Positions 31,701 through 39,120 of a stretch of 39,120 bases of DNA are shown here, one piece after another. Each line of letters opens with the position of its first letter. The stretch's first letter is position 1. Both the position numbers and the translations under genes were made by a program. The notes under the pieces were generated by a model. It saw only the letters and a list, made by a program, of their open reading frames with translations, did not search any database and was not told the DNA's origin. The DNA comes from Caldifarciminota bacterium. Lineage in GTDB: Bacteria; Hydrothermota; Tepidihabitantia; SM23-42. The stretch spans positions 1 to 39,120 of the forward strand of contig JAFGPO010000053.1 in NCBI GenBank assembly GCA_016936155.1, read 5' to 3'.

Positions 31701-32971
31701 TGGTGGAGAGCATCGCAGCGATGGTCGATGGGAGAACGGAATTAGGAGGTCGTGAACTTATACGCGGTGTCAGCATCGATTCCCGGGATGTACAACCCGG
31801 TGATATCTTCTTCGCGCTCCATGGCGAGAGGACCGATGGTCATAAGTACACGCGTGATGCGGTCGAGCGCGGCGCCTTTGCGGTGGTCGTTGATCAGCCG
31901 ACCGGCTGTGACCGGGAAATTACTGTTGATGATACGCTCTATGCACTCGGTTCGTTCGCCCGGAATTATCGACAGCGCTGTATATCCCAGCGTGCAAAGA
32001 CGATCGCGGTGACTGGTACGAACGGGAAAACAACCGTGAAGAATGCGATCACCGCGATCTTGAGTACCCACCATCATGTGCTTTCTTCACACAAGAATTA
32101 TAATTCCCTGATCGGTTTGCCCCTTACACTCTTCGATCTGGAACCCCATCATGAATACGTTGTCCTGGAAATGGGAACGAGCCGTCCTGGTGAGATTGCG
32201 CGATTATGCGAGATCGCGCAACCGGATATCGGTGTGATCACGCTCATCGGGCCAGGGCATTTGCAGGATCTTGGTTCTCTTCAGGGCGTGCTCAAGGAGA
32301 AGCTCTCGCTCGTCGATGCGCTGCCCGCTGATGGATCCGCTTTTATCGGCGAAGGGGTGGGGGATATCCGTGGCAAGAATATGTCGCGCATCGATCGATC
32401 ACTGGTCTTCAATATCGAGATCACGGAGCACGGATCATCGTTCACCTATCAGGGACACCGTTTCACCACTCCGTTGCTTGGCCCTGCGAACGTGTATAAC
32501 TGCCTGATCGCCCTGTGCGTGACCGAACATATCGGTATGACCGTGGAAACGCAGCACCAGGCGCTCATGGCAATGGAACCCCAACCTGGTCGCCTGGAGC
32601 CGCTCGAGCGGGAGGGTGTATTGTTCATCAACGATACCTACAATGCGAACCCGCTGTCAATGAGGGCCGCGATCGAATTCGCGGTCCATATCCAACGACC
32701 TCGGATCTTTATCCTCGGTGACATGCTGGAATTGGGCGTTCAGGCGAAGCACCTCCACGAAGAGATCGGTGTCCTTGCCCAGGGAAGCAGTGATCTCCTT
32801 GTGACCTACGGGCAGTTCGCCCGTTACTACGGGGGACAACACTTTGGTGATAAACGAGAGCTTGTGCGTTTCGTCATCGCCTCGTTGTCAGGTAATGAGT
32901 TGATCCTTGTCAAGGCATCCCGGGGTTTGCGTTTCGAGGATATCATCGACATTTTTCTGGAGGAACTATAA
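31685..32971 (+). CDS. murF: UDP-MurNAc-tripeptide-D-alanyl-D-alanine ligase
   Basis: Adds D-Ala-D-Ala to make the UDP-MurNAc-pentapeptide; 428 aa. The N-terminal domain has GVSIDSRDVQPGDIFFALHG, the ATP site is AVTGTNGKTTVKNAI, and VLEMGTSRPGEIARLC and NDTYNANPLSMRAAIE follow, typical of MurF. It overlaps murE by 16 bp with GGAGGTGA upstream of its ATG. Confidence 0.96.
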   Translation: MYRELMVESIAAMVDGRTELGGRELIRGVSIDSRDVQPGDIFFALHGERTDGHKYTRDAVERGAFAVVVDQPTGCDREITVDDTLYALGSFARNYRQRCISQRAKTIAVTGTNGKTTVKNAITAILSTHHHVLSSHKNYNSLIGLPLTLFDLEPHHEYVVLEMGTSRPGEIARLCEIAQPDIGVITLIGPGHLQDLGSLQGVLKEKLSLVDALPADGSAFIGEGVGDIRGKNMSRIDRSLVFNIEITEHGSSFTYQGHRFTTPLLGPANVYNCLIALCVTEHIGMTVETQHQALMAMEPQPGRLEPLEREGVLFINDTYNANPLSMRAAIEFAVHIQRPRIFILGDMLELGVQAKHLHEEIGVLAQGSSDLLVTYGQFARYYGGQHFGDKRELVRFVIASLSGNELILVKASRGLRFEDIIDIFLEEL

Positions 32972-34057
32972 ATGCTCTACTGGCTTTTATATCCCCTGCG
33001 CGATGCCTTCGGGCCCTTCCGCCTGTTCGGCTACATCACATTCCGCAGTGCATACGCAGCGGTCTTTGCGATCTGCATCGTGCTTTTTTTCGGACGCCCT
33101 TTTATTGCGTTCCTGAAGCGCAGATCGATCGGTCAGAAGGTCCGCGAAGAAGTGCCGGAACGGCATCGGCAGAAGGAAGGCACTCCATCTATGGGAGGTA
33201 TTATCATTCTGGTATCGATCGTAATCGCAGCTTCTCTATTCTGCGACGTCACGAACCCTAATATACTGATCCTCCTTATTGCGACCATATGGTTCGGGTG
33301 CTTGGGTGCGTATGATGACTACATCAAGATTTATAAAAAGAGGCCGCGTGGTCTGTCGATCCGGGCAAAATTATTCTTCCAGGTGCTCTTCGGCATTGCA
33401 CTCGGCGTGTATTTATACTTTTTCGGTCACGAAGACCTTGGTACGAAAACGAACTTGATCTTCGTGAAAAACTATGTGATCAACCTTGGTATCATATATC
33501 CCCTGTTCGTGTCACTCGTAGTCGTGGGAACATCGAACGGCGTGAATTTGACCGATGGACTTGACGGTCTGGCGATCGGGCTTATCGGGATCGCAGCGCT
33601 GGCATACAGTGGACTTGCGTATGCGGCCGGCCATGCAGTCATCAGCCAGTATCTGGATGTCATTTTTGTCGCGAATGGTGGCGAAGTGACGGTCTTCTGC
33701 GCATCGATTCTCGGTGCCAGTCTTGGATTTCTCTGGTTCAATGCACATCCGGCGGAAGTTTTCATGGGTGATACCGGTGCTTTGAGTCTGGGAGCCATAC
33801 TGGGCACGGCCGCTATTCTGATTAAACAGGAAATGCTCCTCATCGTGGTCGGCGGTGTTTTCGCGATCGAAGCCCTGTCCGTACTGCTCCAGATTGTGTA
33901 TTTCCGGCGGACCGGGGGAAAACGTTTGTTCAGGATGGCGCCTTTGCACCATCATTACGAGCTTAAGGGTATGCACGAACCCAAGATCGTGGTCCGGTTC
34001 TGGCTCGTTGGGATCGTGCTCATGATGGTCGCACTCTCAACGTTGAAAATAAGGTAG
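32972..34057 (+). CDS. mraY: Phospho-MurNAc-pentapeptide-transferase
   Basis: Ten-span membrane enzyme that makes lipid I from undecaprenyl phosphate; 361 aa. Conserved loops: QKEGTPSMGGIIIL, GAYDDYIKIYKKRPRGL (catalytic aspartates), VNLTDGLDGLAIG, and HHHYELKGMHEPKIVVRFW near the C-terminus. The ATG follows the murF stop with no gap, and GGAGGAAC lies just inside murF. Confidence 0.97.
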   Translation: MLYWLLYPLRDAFGPFRLFGYITFRSAYAAVFAICIVLFFGRPFIAFLKRRSIGQKVREEVPERHRQKEGTPSMGGIIILVSIVIAASLFCDVTNPNILILLIATIWFGCLGAYDDYIKIYKKRPRGLSIRAKLFFQVLFGIALGVYLYFFGHEDLGTKTNLIFVKNYVINLGIIYPLFVSLVVVGTSNGVNLTDGLDGLAIGLIGIAALAYSGLAYAAGHAVISQYLDVIFVANGGEVTVFCASILGASLGFLWFNAHPAEVFMGDTGALSLGAILGTAAILIKQEMLLIVVGGVFAIEALSVLLQIVYFRRTGGKRLFRMAPLHHHYELKGMHEPKIVVRFWLVGIVLMMVALSTLKIR

Positions 34058-34060
34058 ATC

Positions 34061-35356
34061 ATGAGAATACTGCTTCTTGGACTGGGACGCGCTAACCTGC
34101 CGGTCGCCCGCTACTGTATCGATCGGGGCGATGCGGTTGTTCTCTACGAGGAGGACCCAGCATCGCTCTCCAGAGAAGCAAAGGCAATGCTCGATGACGG
34201 GCGCATCGCACTCCATCAGGGGGGTGAGTACGATCGTATCATCTCGTCGCCGGGATTCCCCGTGCATAAGGATATCATCAGTCATTACCAGTCCCAGGAT
34301 GTTCCGATCATCGACGAGATAGAATTCACATATCAGGAATTGCGGGATCCCGCGGTCATTGCCATTACCGGCACCAACGGGAAGAGTACGACCGCTGCTC
34401 TGGTGCACGCCATCCTGAGTACGGCCGGGATCGACTGTTTTCTCGGGGGGAATCTCGCACCCGGGAACCCGTTCTCACAAGCCCTGTTCGAACCGCGACA
34501 CCCCTTCTACGTGCTGGAAGTTTCATCGTTCCAGCTGATGAGGATACAGGAGTTCCGTCCCCAAATTGCAGTCCTGACGAATATCAGCACGGATCATCTT
34601 AACTGGCATGCGAGCATCGAAGAGTACTATCAGGCGAAGCGCGCGCTCTTTAAAAACCAGACACCTGATGATCAAGCAGTGCTCAACCATGATGATGTAA
34701 CGGTACGCACCCTGACCGATGGTATTGCGGCACAGCGGATCTATTTTGGAAGAACCGCGCTCAAGGGAGTTCACTGTAACGGATCATTCCGCTGTGGATC
34801 GAAGGAACTTTTTCCCTGTTCAGTTAGCAAGCTGCAGGGAGAGCATAATATCATGAATGCACTTGCCGCGATCGCGGTGAGTACCGTCCTCGCAATCAAT
34901 ATCGATTCGCAAAAGCGTGGTATCAGCACGTTCAAACCACTGCCACACCGCCTCGAGGACTGCGGCCTGCGCTCGGGTGTACGCTACATCAATAATTCCA
35001 TGTGTACGAACGGACAGGCAGCGATTGCATCGTTCAAGGCGATCCCGGATCCTAAGATCGTGATCGTGGGCGGCAAGGAAAAAGGTGATGCTGCGCATGA
35101 ATACCTGGAGCTGCTCGTGCGTGAGGCAAAGGCGTGCATCATCCTCGGAGAGAACGCGGTTAAGATTAAAAAATTCTTTGAATCCATGCACTATGACAGG
35201 TTCGCGATCGCAACGACCATGGATGAAGCGGTTGATAAGGCTCGTTCCTTTTCCCGGCCGGGAGATACGATTATCTTGAATCCAGGGTATGCGTCCTTCG
35301 GTTTGTTCAGGGATTTTGAAGAACGCGGGGAGGCGTTCCGTCATGCAGCATGCTAA
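34061..35356 (+). CDS. murD: UDP-MurNAc-L-alanine:D-glutamate ligase
   Basis: Adds D-glutamate to UDP-MurNAc-L-Ala; 431 aa. Rossmann N-terminus MRILLLGLGRANLPVARYCI, ATP site AITGTNGKSTTAALV, then VLEVSSFQLMRIQEFRP and NISTDHLNWHASIEEY, all in family order. The C-terminal domain has the variant YINNSMCTNGQAAIAS where most MurD proteins have NDSKATN; the serine-lysine-alanine core is altered, so ligand contacts may differ. It overlaps ftsW by 14 bp. Confidence 0.94.
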   Translation: MRILLLGLGRANLPVARYCIDRGDAVVLYEEDPASLSREAKAMLDDGRIALHQGGEYDRIISSPGFPVHKDIISHYQSQDVPIIDEIEFTYQELRDPAVIAITGTNGKSTTAALVHAILSTAGIDCFLGGNLAPGNPFSQALFEPRHPFYVLEVSSFQLMRIQEFRPQIAVLTNISTDHLNWHASIEEYYQAKRALFKNQTPDDQAVLNHDDVTVRTLTDGIAAQRIYFGRTALKGVHCNGSFRCGSKELFPCSVSKLQGEHNIMNALAAIAVSTVLAINIDSQKRGISTFKPLPHRLEDCGLRSGVRYINNSMCTNGQAAIASFKAIPDPKIVIVGGKEKGDAAHEYLELLVREAKACIILGENAVKIKKFFESMHYDRFAIATTMDEAVDKARSFSRPGDTIILNPGYASFGLFRDFEERGEAFRHAAC

Positions 35357-36410
35357 ACCTGATAAGGTGCTCGCTTTCTGCGTGCTCTGTCTCGTCGTCC
35401 TTGGAACACTGTTCGTGTACTCATCATCATTTTACCGGGCAATGAGAAAAGGCGAGGATTCGACGTTCTACCTGCTCGGGCATCTCAAACGCCTCGGTAT
35501 TGCGCTCGTGTTCTTCTTCCTTGGTCTTTTCGTACCCTACACATGGATTCGCAAGATCGTTTTCCCCTTTTTTATCGTGATCGTCGTGATGCTTATCACG
35601 ACCTTGATCGCTGGTCGTACTCAATTCGGAGCGCGCCGCTCTCTGGCGATTGCCTCGTTTGGTCTACAAATTTCAGAGTTCGTGCGTCTATGGCTTGTCT
35701 TCTTTTTGGCGAATTTCTTCGACGCTCATCCTCAGATGGCGAACACCAATCATGGTATGCTGATGACCATTATCCTGAGTCTTATTGTGATCGTCCTGGT
35801 CGCGATCCAGCCATCATTATCAATGGCGCTCATATGCTTCGTTGTCCTGATTTTCATGCTGATGTACGGCAGCGCGCGCATACGGCTCGTGTTCCCGACC
35901 GTCCTGGCGAGCATAAGCCTGCTTGTCATTTTTATTCTCGTTTTCCCGCATGCACAGTACCGGATCACGAGTTTTATCACTAATCCGACCTATCAGGTCC
36001 AGCAGTCGCTCATTGCAGTCGGATCCGGCGGTTTATTGGGCAAGGGTATCGGTGCGGGTCTGCAGAAGTTTATGTTCCTGCCGCGCATCCATAACGATTT
36101 TATCTTTGCTCATATCGCTGAAGAGTGCGGTTTCATCGGTTGCTTGATAATATTTTTGTTATACTGGCAGATATTTCTCCGTGGTATCCGTATTGCCGGG
36201 TCAATCGAAGACGATTTTGCCCGATTGCTTGCAACCGGACTCAATACCACGATATTCATGATGTTCCTTATCCATGTCGGGGTGAGTATTGGATTGCTGC
36301 CGCCTACGGGAGTACCGCTTCCATTCATCTCTTTTGGCGGCTGGTCGCTCGTTGCCAACCTCTATGCAATAGGAATCTTGTTGCAGATATCCAAGGAAAG
36401 GACCGCATGA
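35343..36410 (+). CDS. ftsW: Septal peptidoglycan glycosyltransferase FtsW
   Basis: SEDS-family lipid II polymerase and FtsI partner; 355 aa from ATG 35343 (the frame continues upstream inside murD and is ignored there). About ten membrane helices. Signatures: AGRTQFGARRSLAI, HNDFIFAHIAEECGFIGCL and PPTGVPLPFISFGGWSL. The last differs from the commoner PTTGLPLPFISYGGSS but keeps its key positions. It ends with ATGA overlap into murG. Confidence 0.95.
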   Translation: MQHAKPDKVLAFCVLCLVVLGTLFVYSSSFYRAMRKGEDSTFYLLGHLKRLGIALVFFFLGLFVPYTWIRKIVFPFFIVIVVMLITTLIAGRTQFGARRSLAIASFGLQISEFVRLWLVFFLANFFDAHPQMANTNHGMLMTIILSLIVIVLVAIQPSLSMALICFVVLIFMLMYGSARIRLVFPTVLASISLLVIFILVFPHAQYRITSFITNPTYQVQQSLIAVGSGGLLGKGIGAGLQKFMFLPRIHNDFIFAHIAEECGFIGCLIIFLLYWQIFLRGIRIAGSIEDDFARLLATGLNTTIFMMFLIHVGVSIGLLPPTGVPLPFISFGGWSLVANLYAIGILLQISKERTA

Positions 36411-37423
36411 GAGTTGTGATATCGGGCATAGGCACGGGCGGGCACTATTTCCCGGCCCTTGTGGTCGGCGAAGAATTTATGCGGCGGAGGATCCCGGTGC
36501 TCTTTCTTGCCCGGCGCGGGCATCGCGAAGAAGCGCTTGCACGAGAACGTGGTATCCCCGTGTTCTGTACCGATCCAAGGGGTTTTTATGGAAAATCATT
36601 GAAGAATAAGATCATATCAATCGTTTCGATCATGGCATCGATCATAATGGTGAGTCGTGTGACCAATCATGTCATCGGGCTTGCATTTGGAGGGTATGGC
36701 TCGCTGCCTCTTATCATCGCATGCATGGTGAATCGTTGTCCGTTCTATGTTTTTGAACCGAACCGTATTCCCGGGCGCGCAACAACACTCTTTGCAGGGA
36801 AGGCCAGGAGAATTTTCCTCGGCCTTCCCCTTGCAAAGGGTGTTCATGGGCGAAGTATTGTCACCGGTATACCGATCCGTCAAGAATTCAAGAACGATCG
36901 CGCACCCTCTGCCAAGAAAAAAGAATTGAAAAAGATACTTTTCATCGGAGGCAGTCAGGGTGCGCGACGTTTGAATGATCTTGCAATCGCGCTGCAGAAC
37001 ATACGTGCATCCGGGTATCAGATCACGATCATCAGCGGAACGCGCGATCATGATCGCGTCAAGAAACTCAGCTATGGCACGACCCGGGTCGTCGCGTTCA
37101 CTGAGGAACCATGGCATGAGACCGCAAAGGCGGACATCATCGTGTCCCGGTCCGGCGCACTTGCCGGGTATGAGATCATGAGTTCGGGCAAACCAGTCAT
37201 CTTCATTCCGTTCCCGCACGCGATCGATGACCACCAATACCATAATGCGCACTACTTTTCGCGGGTCGGTAACGCGCTTGTGCTGCGTGAGGGTGATGCG
37301 GATGAACAAACGGTCGCACACCACATCGACACAATGGTGTCAAAAAAGGGGCGGGGCAGCGGAATAATTTGGGATGCGGAAAAAAGGATCGTCACCGCGA
37401 TCGTGGAGGACAACGATTTATGA
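36407..37423 (+). CDS. murG: Lipid II synthase, GlcNAc transferase MurG
   Basis: Transfers GlcNAc from UDP-GlcNAc onto lipid I at the inner membrane face; 338 aa from ATG 36407, overlapping the ftsW stop as ATGA. The longer frame from 36125 lies inside ftsW and is rejected. GT-B motifs: GIGTGGHYFPALVVGEEF, FIGGSQGARRLNDLA, and SRSGALAGYEIMSSGKPVIF followed by DDHQYHNAHYF. The first loop reads GIGTGGH where GGGTGGH is usual. Its stop is followed directly by a repeat element. Confidence 0.94.
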   Translation: MRVVISGIGTGGHYFPALVVGEEFMRRRIPVLFLARRGHREEALARERGIPVFCTDPRGFYGKSLKNKIISIVSIMASIIMVSRVTNHVIGLAFGGYGSLPLIIACMVNRCPFYVFEPNRIPGRATTLFAGKARRIFLGLPLAKGVHGRSIVTGIPIRQEFKNDRAPSAKKKELKKILFIGGSQGARRLNDLAIALQNIRASGYQITIISGTRDHDRVKKLSYGTTRVVAFTEEPWHETAKADIIVSRSGALAGYEIMSSGKPVIFIPFPHAIDDHQYHNAHYFSRVGNALVLREGDADEQTVAHHIDTMVSKKGRGSGIIWDAEKRIVTAIVEDNDL

Positions 37424-37560
37424 ACAATGTCAAATGCCAAATTACAAATATCAAAGGAATTTCTGATGACAAATTATTGAATTTCCATCAATACACTGAA
37501 AAGAAGAAACCGTGGTGTGTTTTAGTCTTGAAATTGGGATTTTTGATTTTGAATCTTCCC
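37424..37560. repeat. AT-rich repeat element inserted between murG and murC
   Basis: A non-coding block of ~140 bp starts right at the murG stop. Its ends are imperfect inverted repeats: 37426-37455 (caaatgccaaattacaaata) and 37527-37554 (aaattgggatttttgatttt). It is AT-rich against its GC-richer neighbours. Sequences of this caaatgccaaat type are common intergenic repeats in several uncultured lineages, from general recall. The frame MNNVKCQITNIKG through it is open by chance. Confidence 0.6.
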
Positions 37561-37585
37561 GAGTGCATGCGAGAGGGAGGGCATT

Positions 37586-38950
37586 GTGTTCGGTAAGACT
37601 GAACACGTCCATTTTGTCGGTATCGGGGGGATCGGCATGAGCGGTCTGGCTATATTTCTCCGCAACATGAAGTTCAAAGTGACCGGGTCTGATCTGCAGC
37701 GCTCTGATATCACCCGTACGCTCCAGGCCCGCGGCGTGAAAGTCAGTTACCGCCACGATAAAAAGAACCTATCCGGAGCCGATGTTGTCGTATACTCGAC
37801 CGCCGTGCCGAAAAATAATGTTGAGCTGGCTGAGGCGCATCGGTGCGGTATGACGATCATCCACCGCGGTGAGCTGCTGGCTGAACTCACGCGGATGAAG
37901 ATCGCGGTTTGTATTTCAGGGACCCACGGTAAGACCACGACGACGTCACTTATCGGCGAGGTATTACAGCAGGGGGAATTCTCTCCGACCACCCTGGTCG
38001 GCGGTATCGTGCGAGGGAAGTCGCAGGCCACCATCGGTAAGGGAGAATACCTGGTGTGTGAAGCGGACGAATCAGATAAGTCATTCCTCCGGTTGTACCC
38101 TTCCTATGCAATCATCACGAACATAGAGGCGGAGCACCTTGATCACTACGCGAATCTTGACGAAATCAAGGATAATTTCGTGCGTTTTGCGAACCATGTT
38201 CCTTTTTGGGGATGTACATTCCTCGGCACGGATACAAAAGGAGCGCTTGATATTCAGAGCCGTATCACCCGCCGGACGATCACCTACGGCGTGAACGAAC
38301 ACGCTCAGCTGCGTGCGGTGAAAATTCGCAAGGGGAACCTTACGTGCACCTTTGATGTCATATATGATCGTGATCGTATCGGTCGGTTCACGAGCCGGTT
38401 GCTTGGCACACATAATATTAACAATATGGTCGCCGCGATCGGTGTTGGATTAGAACTCGGCATTCCGGTCGCGACCTTGAAAAAAGCACTCAAAAGTTTC
38501 AAAGGTGTTCACCGCAGGATCGAATACCATGGCAGCGTGCGGGGCGTTTTCATCTTCGATGACTATGGGCACCATCCCACTGAGATCGCGGTCACCCTGC
38601 AGACGATCAGGGAGTACTATCCGAACCGGCGTATTATCTCAGTGTTTCAACCCCACCGTTATACGAGAACCTATCACCTTTTCAATGATTTTGCATATAG
38701 CTTCTTTGGAGCCGATGTGGTGATCATAACAAAGATCTATGCTGCACATGAGATTCCGATACCAGGCATTACCGGAGAATCGCTCGCGAAACGGGTTCGC
38801 AAAGAGCAGGAAGCAGTGTACTATGTGCCAGAATTCGATAATATCATTGCGGCCCTTCGCGCCCAGGTTAAAAAGGGCGATATCGTAGTCGTGCAGGGTG
38901 CTGGCGATATCAATCACCTTGCAGCCCGTTTGCTTAAGGAGCTTGCATGA
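37586..38950 (+). CDS. murC: UDP-N-acetylmuramate:L-alanine ligase
   Basis: Adds L-alanine to UDP-MurNAc, 454 aa. GTG start at 37586 with Shine-Dalgarno GAGGGAGG 6 nt upstream. N-terminal HVHFVGIGGIGMSGLAIFL, ATP site SGTHGKTTTTSLIG, CEADESDKSFLRL, NIEAEHLDHYANLDEI and the C-terminal FDDYGHHPTEIAVTL are in family order. It is the only dcw gene here not overlapping or nearly abutting its upstream neighbour, because of the repeat. ATGA overlap with murB. Confidence 0.96.
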   Translation: MFGKTEHVHFVGIGGIGMSGLAIFLRNMKFKVTGSDLQRSDITRTLQARGVKVSYRHDKKNLSGADVVVYSTAVPKNNVELAEAHRCGMTIIHRGELLAELTRMKIAVCISGTHGKTTTTSLIGEVLQQGEFSPTTLVGGIVRGKSQATIGKGEYLVCEADESDKSFLRLYPSYAIITNIEAEHLDHYANLDEIKDNFVRFANHVPFWGCTFLGTDTKGALDIQSRITRRTITYGVNEHAQLRAVKIRKGNLTCTFDVIYDRDRIGRFTSRLLGTHNINNMVAAIGVGLELGIPVATLKKALKSFKGVHRRIEYHGSVRGVFIFDDYGHHPTEIAVTLQTIREYYPNRRIISVFQPHRYTRTYHLFNDFAYSFFGADVVIITKIYAAHEIPIPGITGESLAKRVRKEQEAVYYVPEFDNIIAALRAQVKKGDIVVVQGAGDINHLAARLLKELA

Positions 38951-39120
38951 AACATCCGTTCACGGCCATCCCGGGGTGCCTCGTCCATGAGCGCGAACCT
39001 ATGGCGCGGCATACATCGTTCCGGATTGGCGGACCAGCACGGTATTTTGTGATCGTCCGTTCACGGCGTGCGCTCAAGCAGGTGGTGCGGGTATGCCGGC
39101 GTGCCCGATACCGGATATTC
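38947..39120 (+). CDS. murB: UDP-N-acetylenolpyruvoylglucosamine reductase, N-terminal part
   Basis: The first 58 codons of MurB, cut by the right edge. The start overlaps the murC stop as ATGA. The segment MARHTSFRIGGPARYFV is the FAD-binding N-terminal signature of MurB (usual form HTTFRIGGPA). The enzyme makes UDP-MurNAc from UDP-GlcNAc-enolpyruvate. In this gene order ddl, ftsQ, ftsA and ftsZ would be expected beyond the edge. Confidence 0.92.
   Translation, partial: MKHPFTAIPGCLVHEREPMARHTSFRIGGPARYFVIVRSRRALKQVVRVCRRARYRIF

Noticed and set aside
36125-36406. 94-residue N-terminal extension of murG
   Set aside because: It is a frame-shifted reading of ftsW; the ATGA start at 36407 fits the family.
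37369-37596. 75-codon frame through the murG-murC repeat
   Set aside because: It is a translation of AT-rich repeat DNA plus the murG tail; no start context.

Overview
The window looks like a contig from a Gram-negative, probably uncultured bacterium of the FCB / WOR-3 (Stahlbacteria)-like kind. The grounds are a secreted C25-type protease ending in a type IX secretion (T9SS) sorting domain, a MurE with the meso-diaminopimelate DNPR motif, AT-rich and simple repeats between genes, and a eukaryote-like citrate synthase. The placement is inference; a ribosomal-protein or rRNA phylogeny would settle it. I found no tRNA, rRNA, CRISPR array, insertion sequence or phage module.

Layout. 1-2447 (-): secreted C25 protease/beta-propeller/T9SS protein, cut by the left edge. 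2553-6044 (+): tyrosine recombinase XerC/D, a small membrane-anchored or secreted hypothetical, and a large exported TPR protein. 10538-6075 (-): tight operon of a DUF512 radical SAM protein, der, plsY, gpsA and a MerR-type regulator. 10797-15195 (+): oxidative TCA branch, with a two-subunit LeuC/LeuD-type hydratase (probably aconitase), citrate synthase and isocitrate dehydrogenase, taking oxaloacetate plus acetyl-CoA to 2-oxoglutarate. 15280-18894 (+): fabG, acpP, fabF, coaE and a zinc-ribbon protein. 19875-18898 and 21338-20019 (-): a PH/DUF1648 membrane protein and a GlmM-like phosphohexomutase. 21523-23320 (+): family 2 glycosyltransferase, surE and a hypothetical. 23438-26529 (+): yajC, def, fmt, rsmB. 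26734-39120 (+): division and cell wall (dcw) cluster mraZ, STAS gene, rsmH, ftsL, ftsI, murE, murF, mraY, murD, ftsW, murG, murC, murB (cut by the right edge).

Regulation visible in the DNA. Ten sigma-70-like promoters can be read by eye, eight with exactly 16 bp between the hexamers. In five transcription units (DUF512 operon, fabG, PH/DUF1648, glmM, glycosyltransferase) the -10 hexamer ends only 4-5 bp before the ATG and no Shine-Dalgarno is present, so these first genes are probably translated from leaderless mRNAs; many internal genes of operons carry strong Shine-Dalgarno sites. The mraZ promoter carries TGGG-type repeats with 10-bp period, a likely MraZ operator. A perfect 12-bp inverted repeat abuts the fabG promoter.

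Together the genes cover central carbon metabolism, fatty acid and phospholipid synthesis, CoA, ribosome maturation and peptidoglycan assembly. Accessory material is confined to the left end (protease, XerC/TPR block) and to a repeat inserted between murG and murC. No gene-free stretch exceeds about 205 bp.
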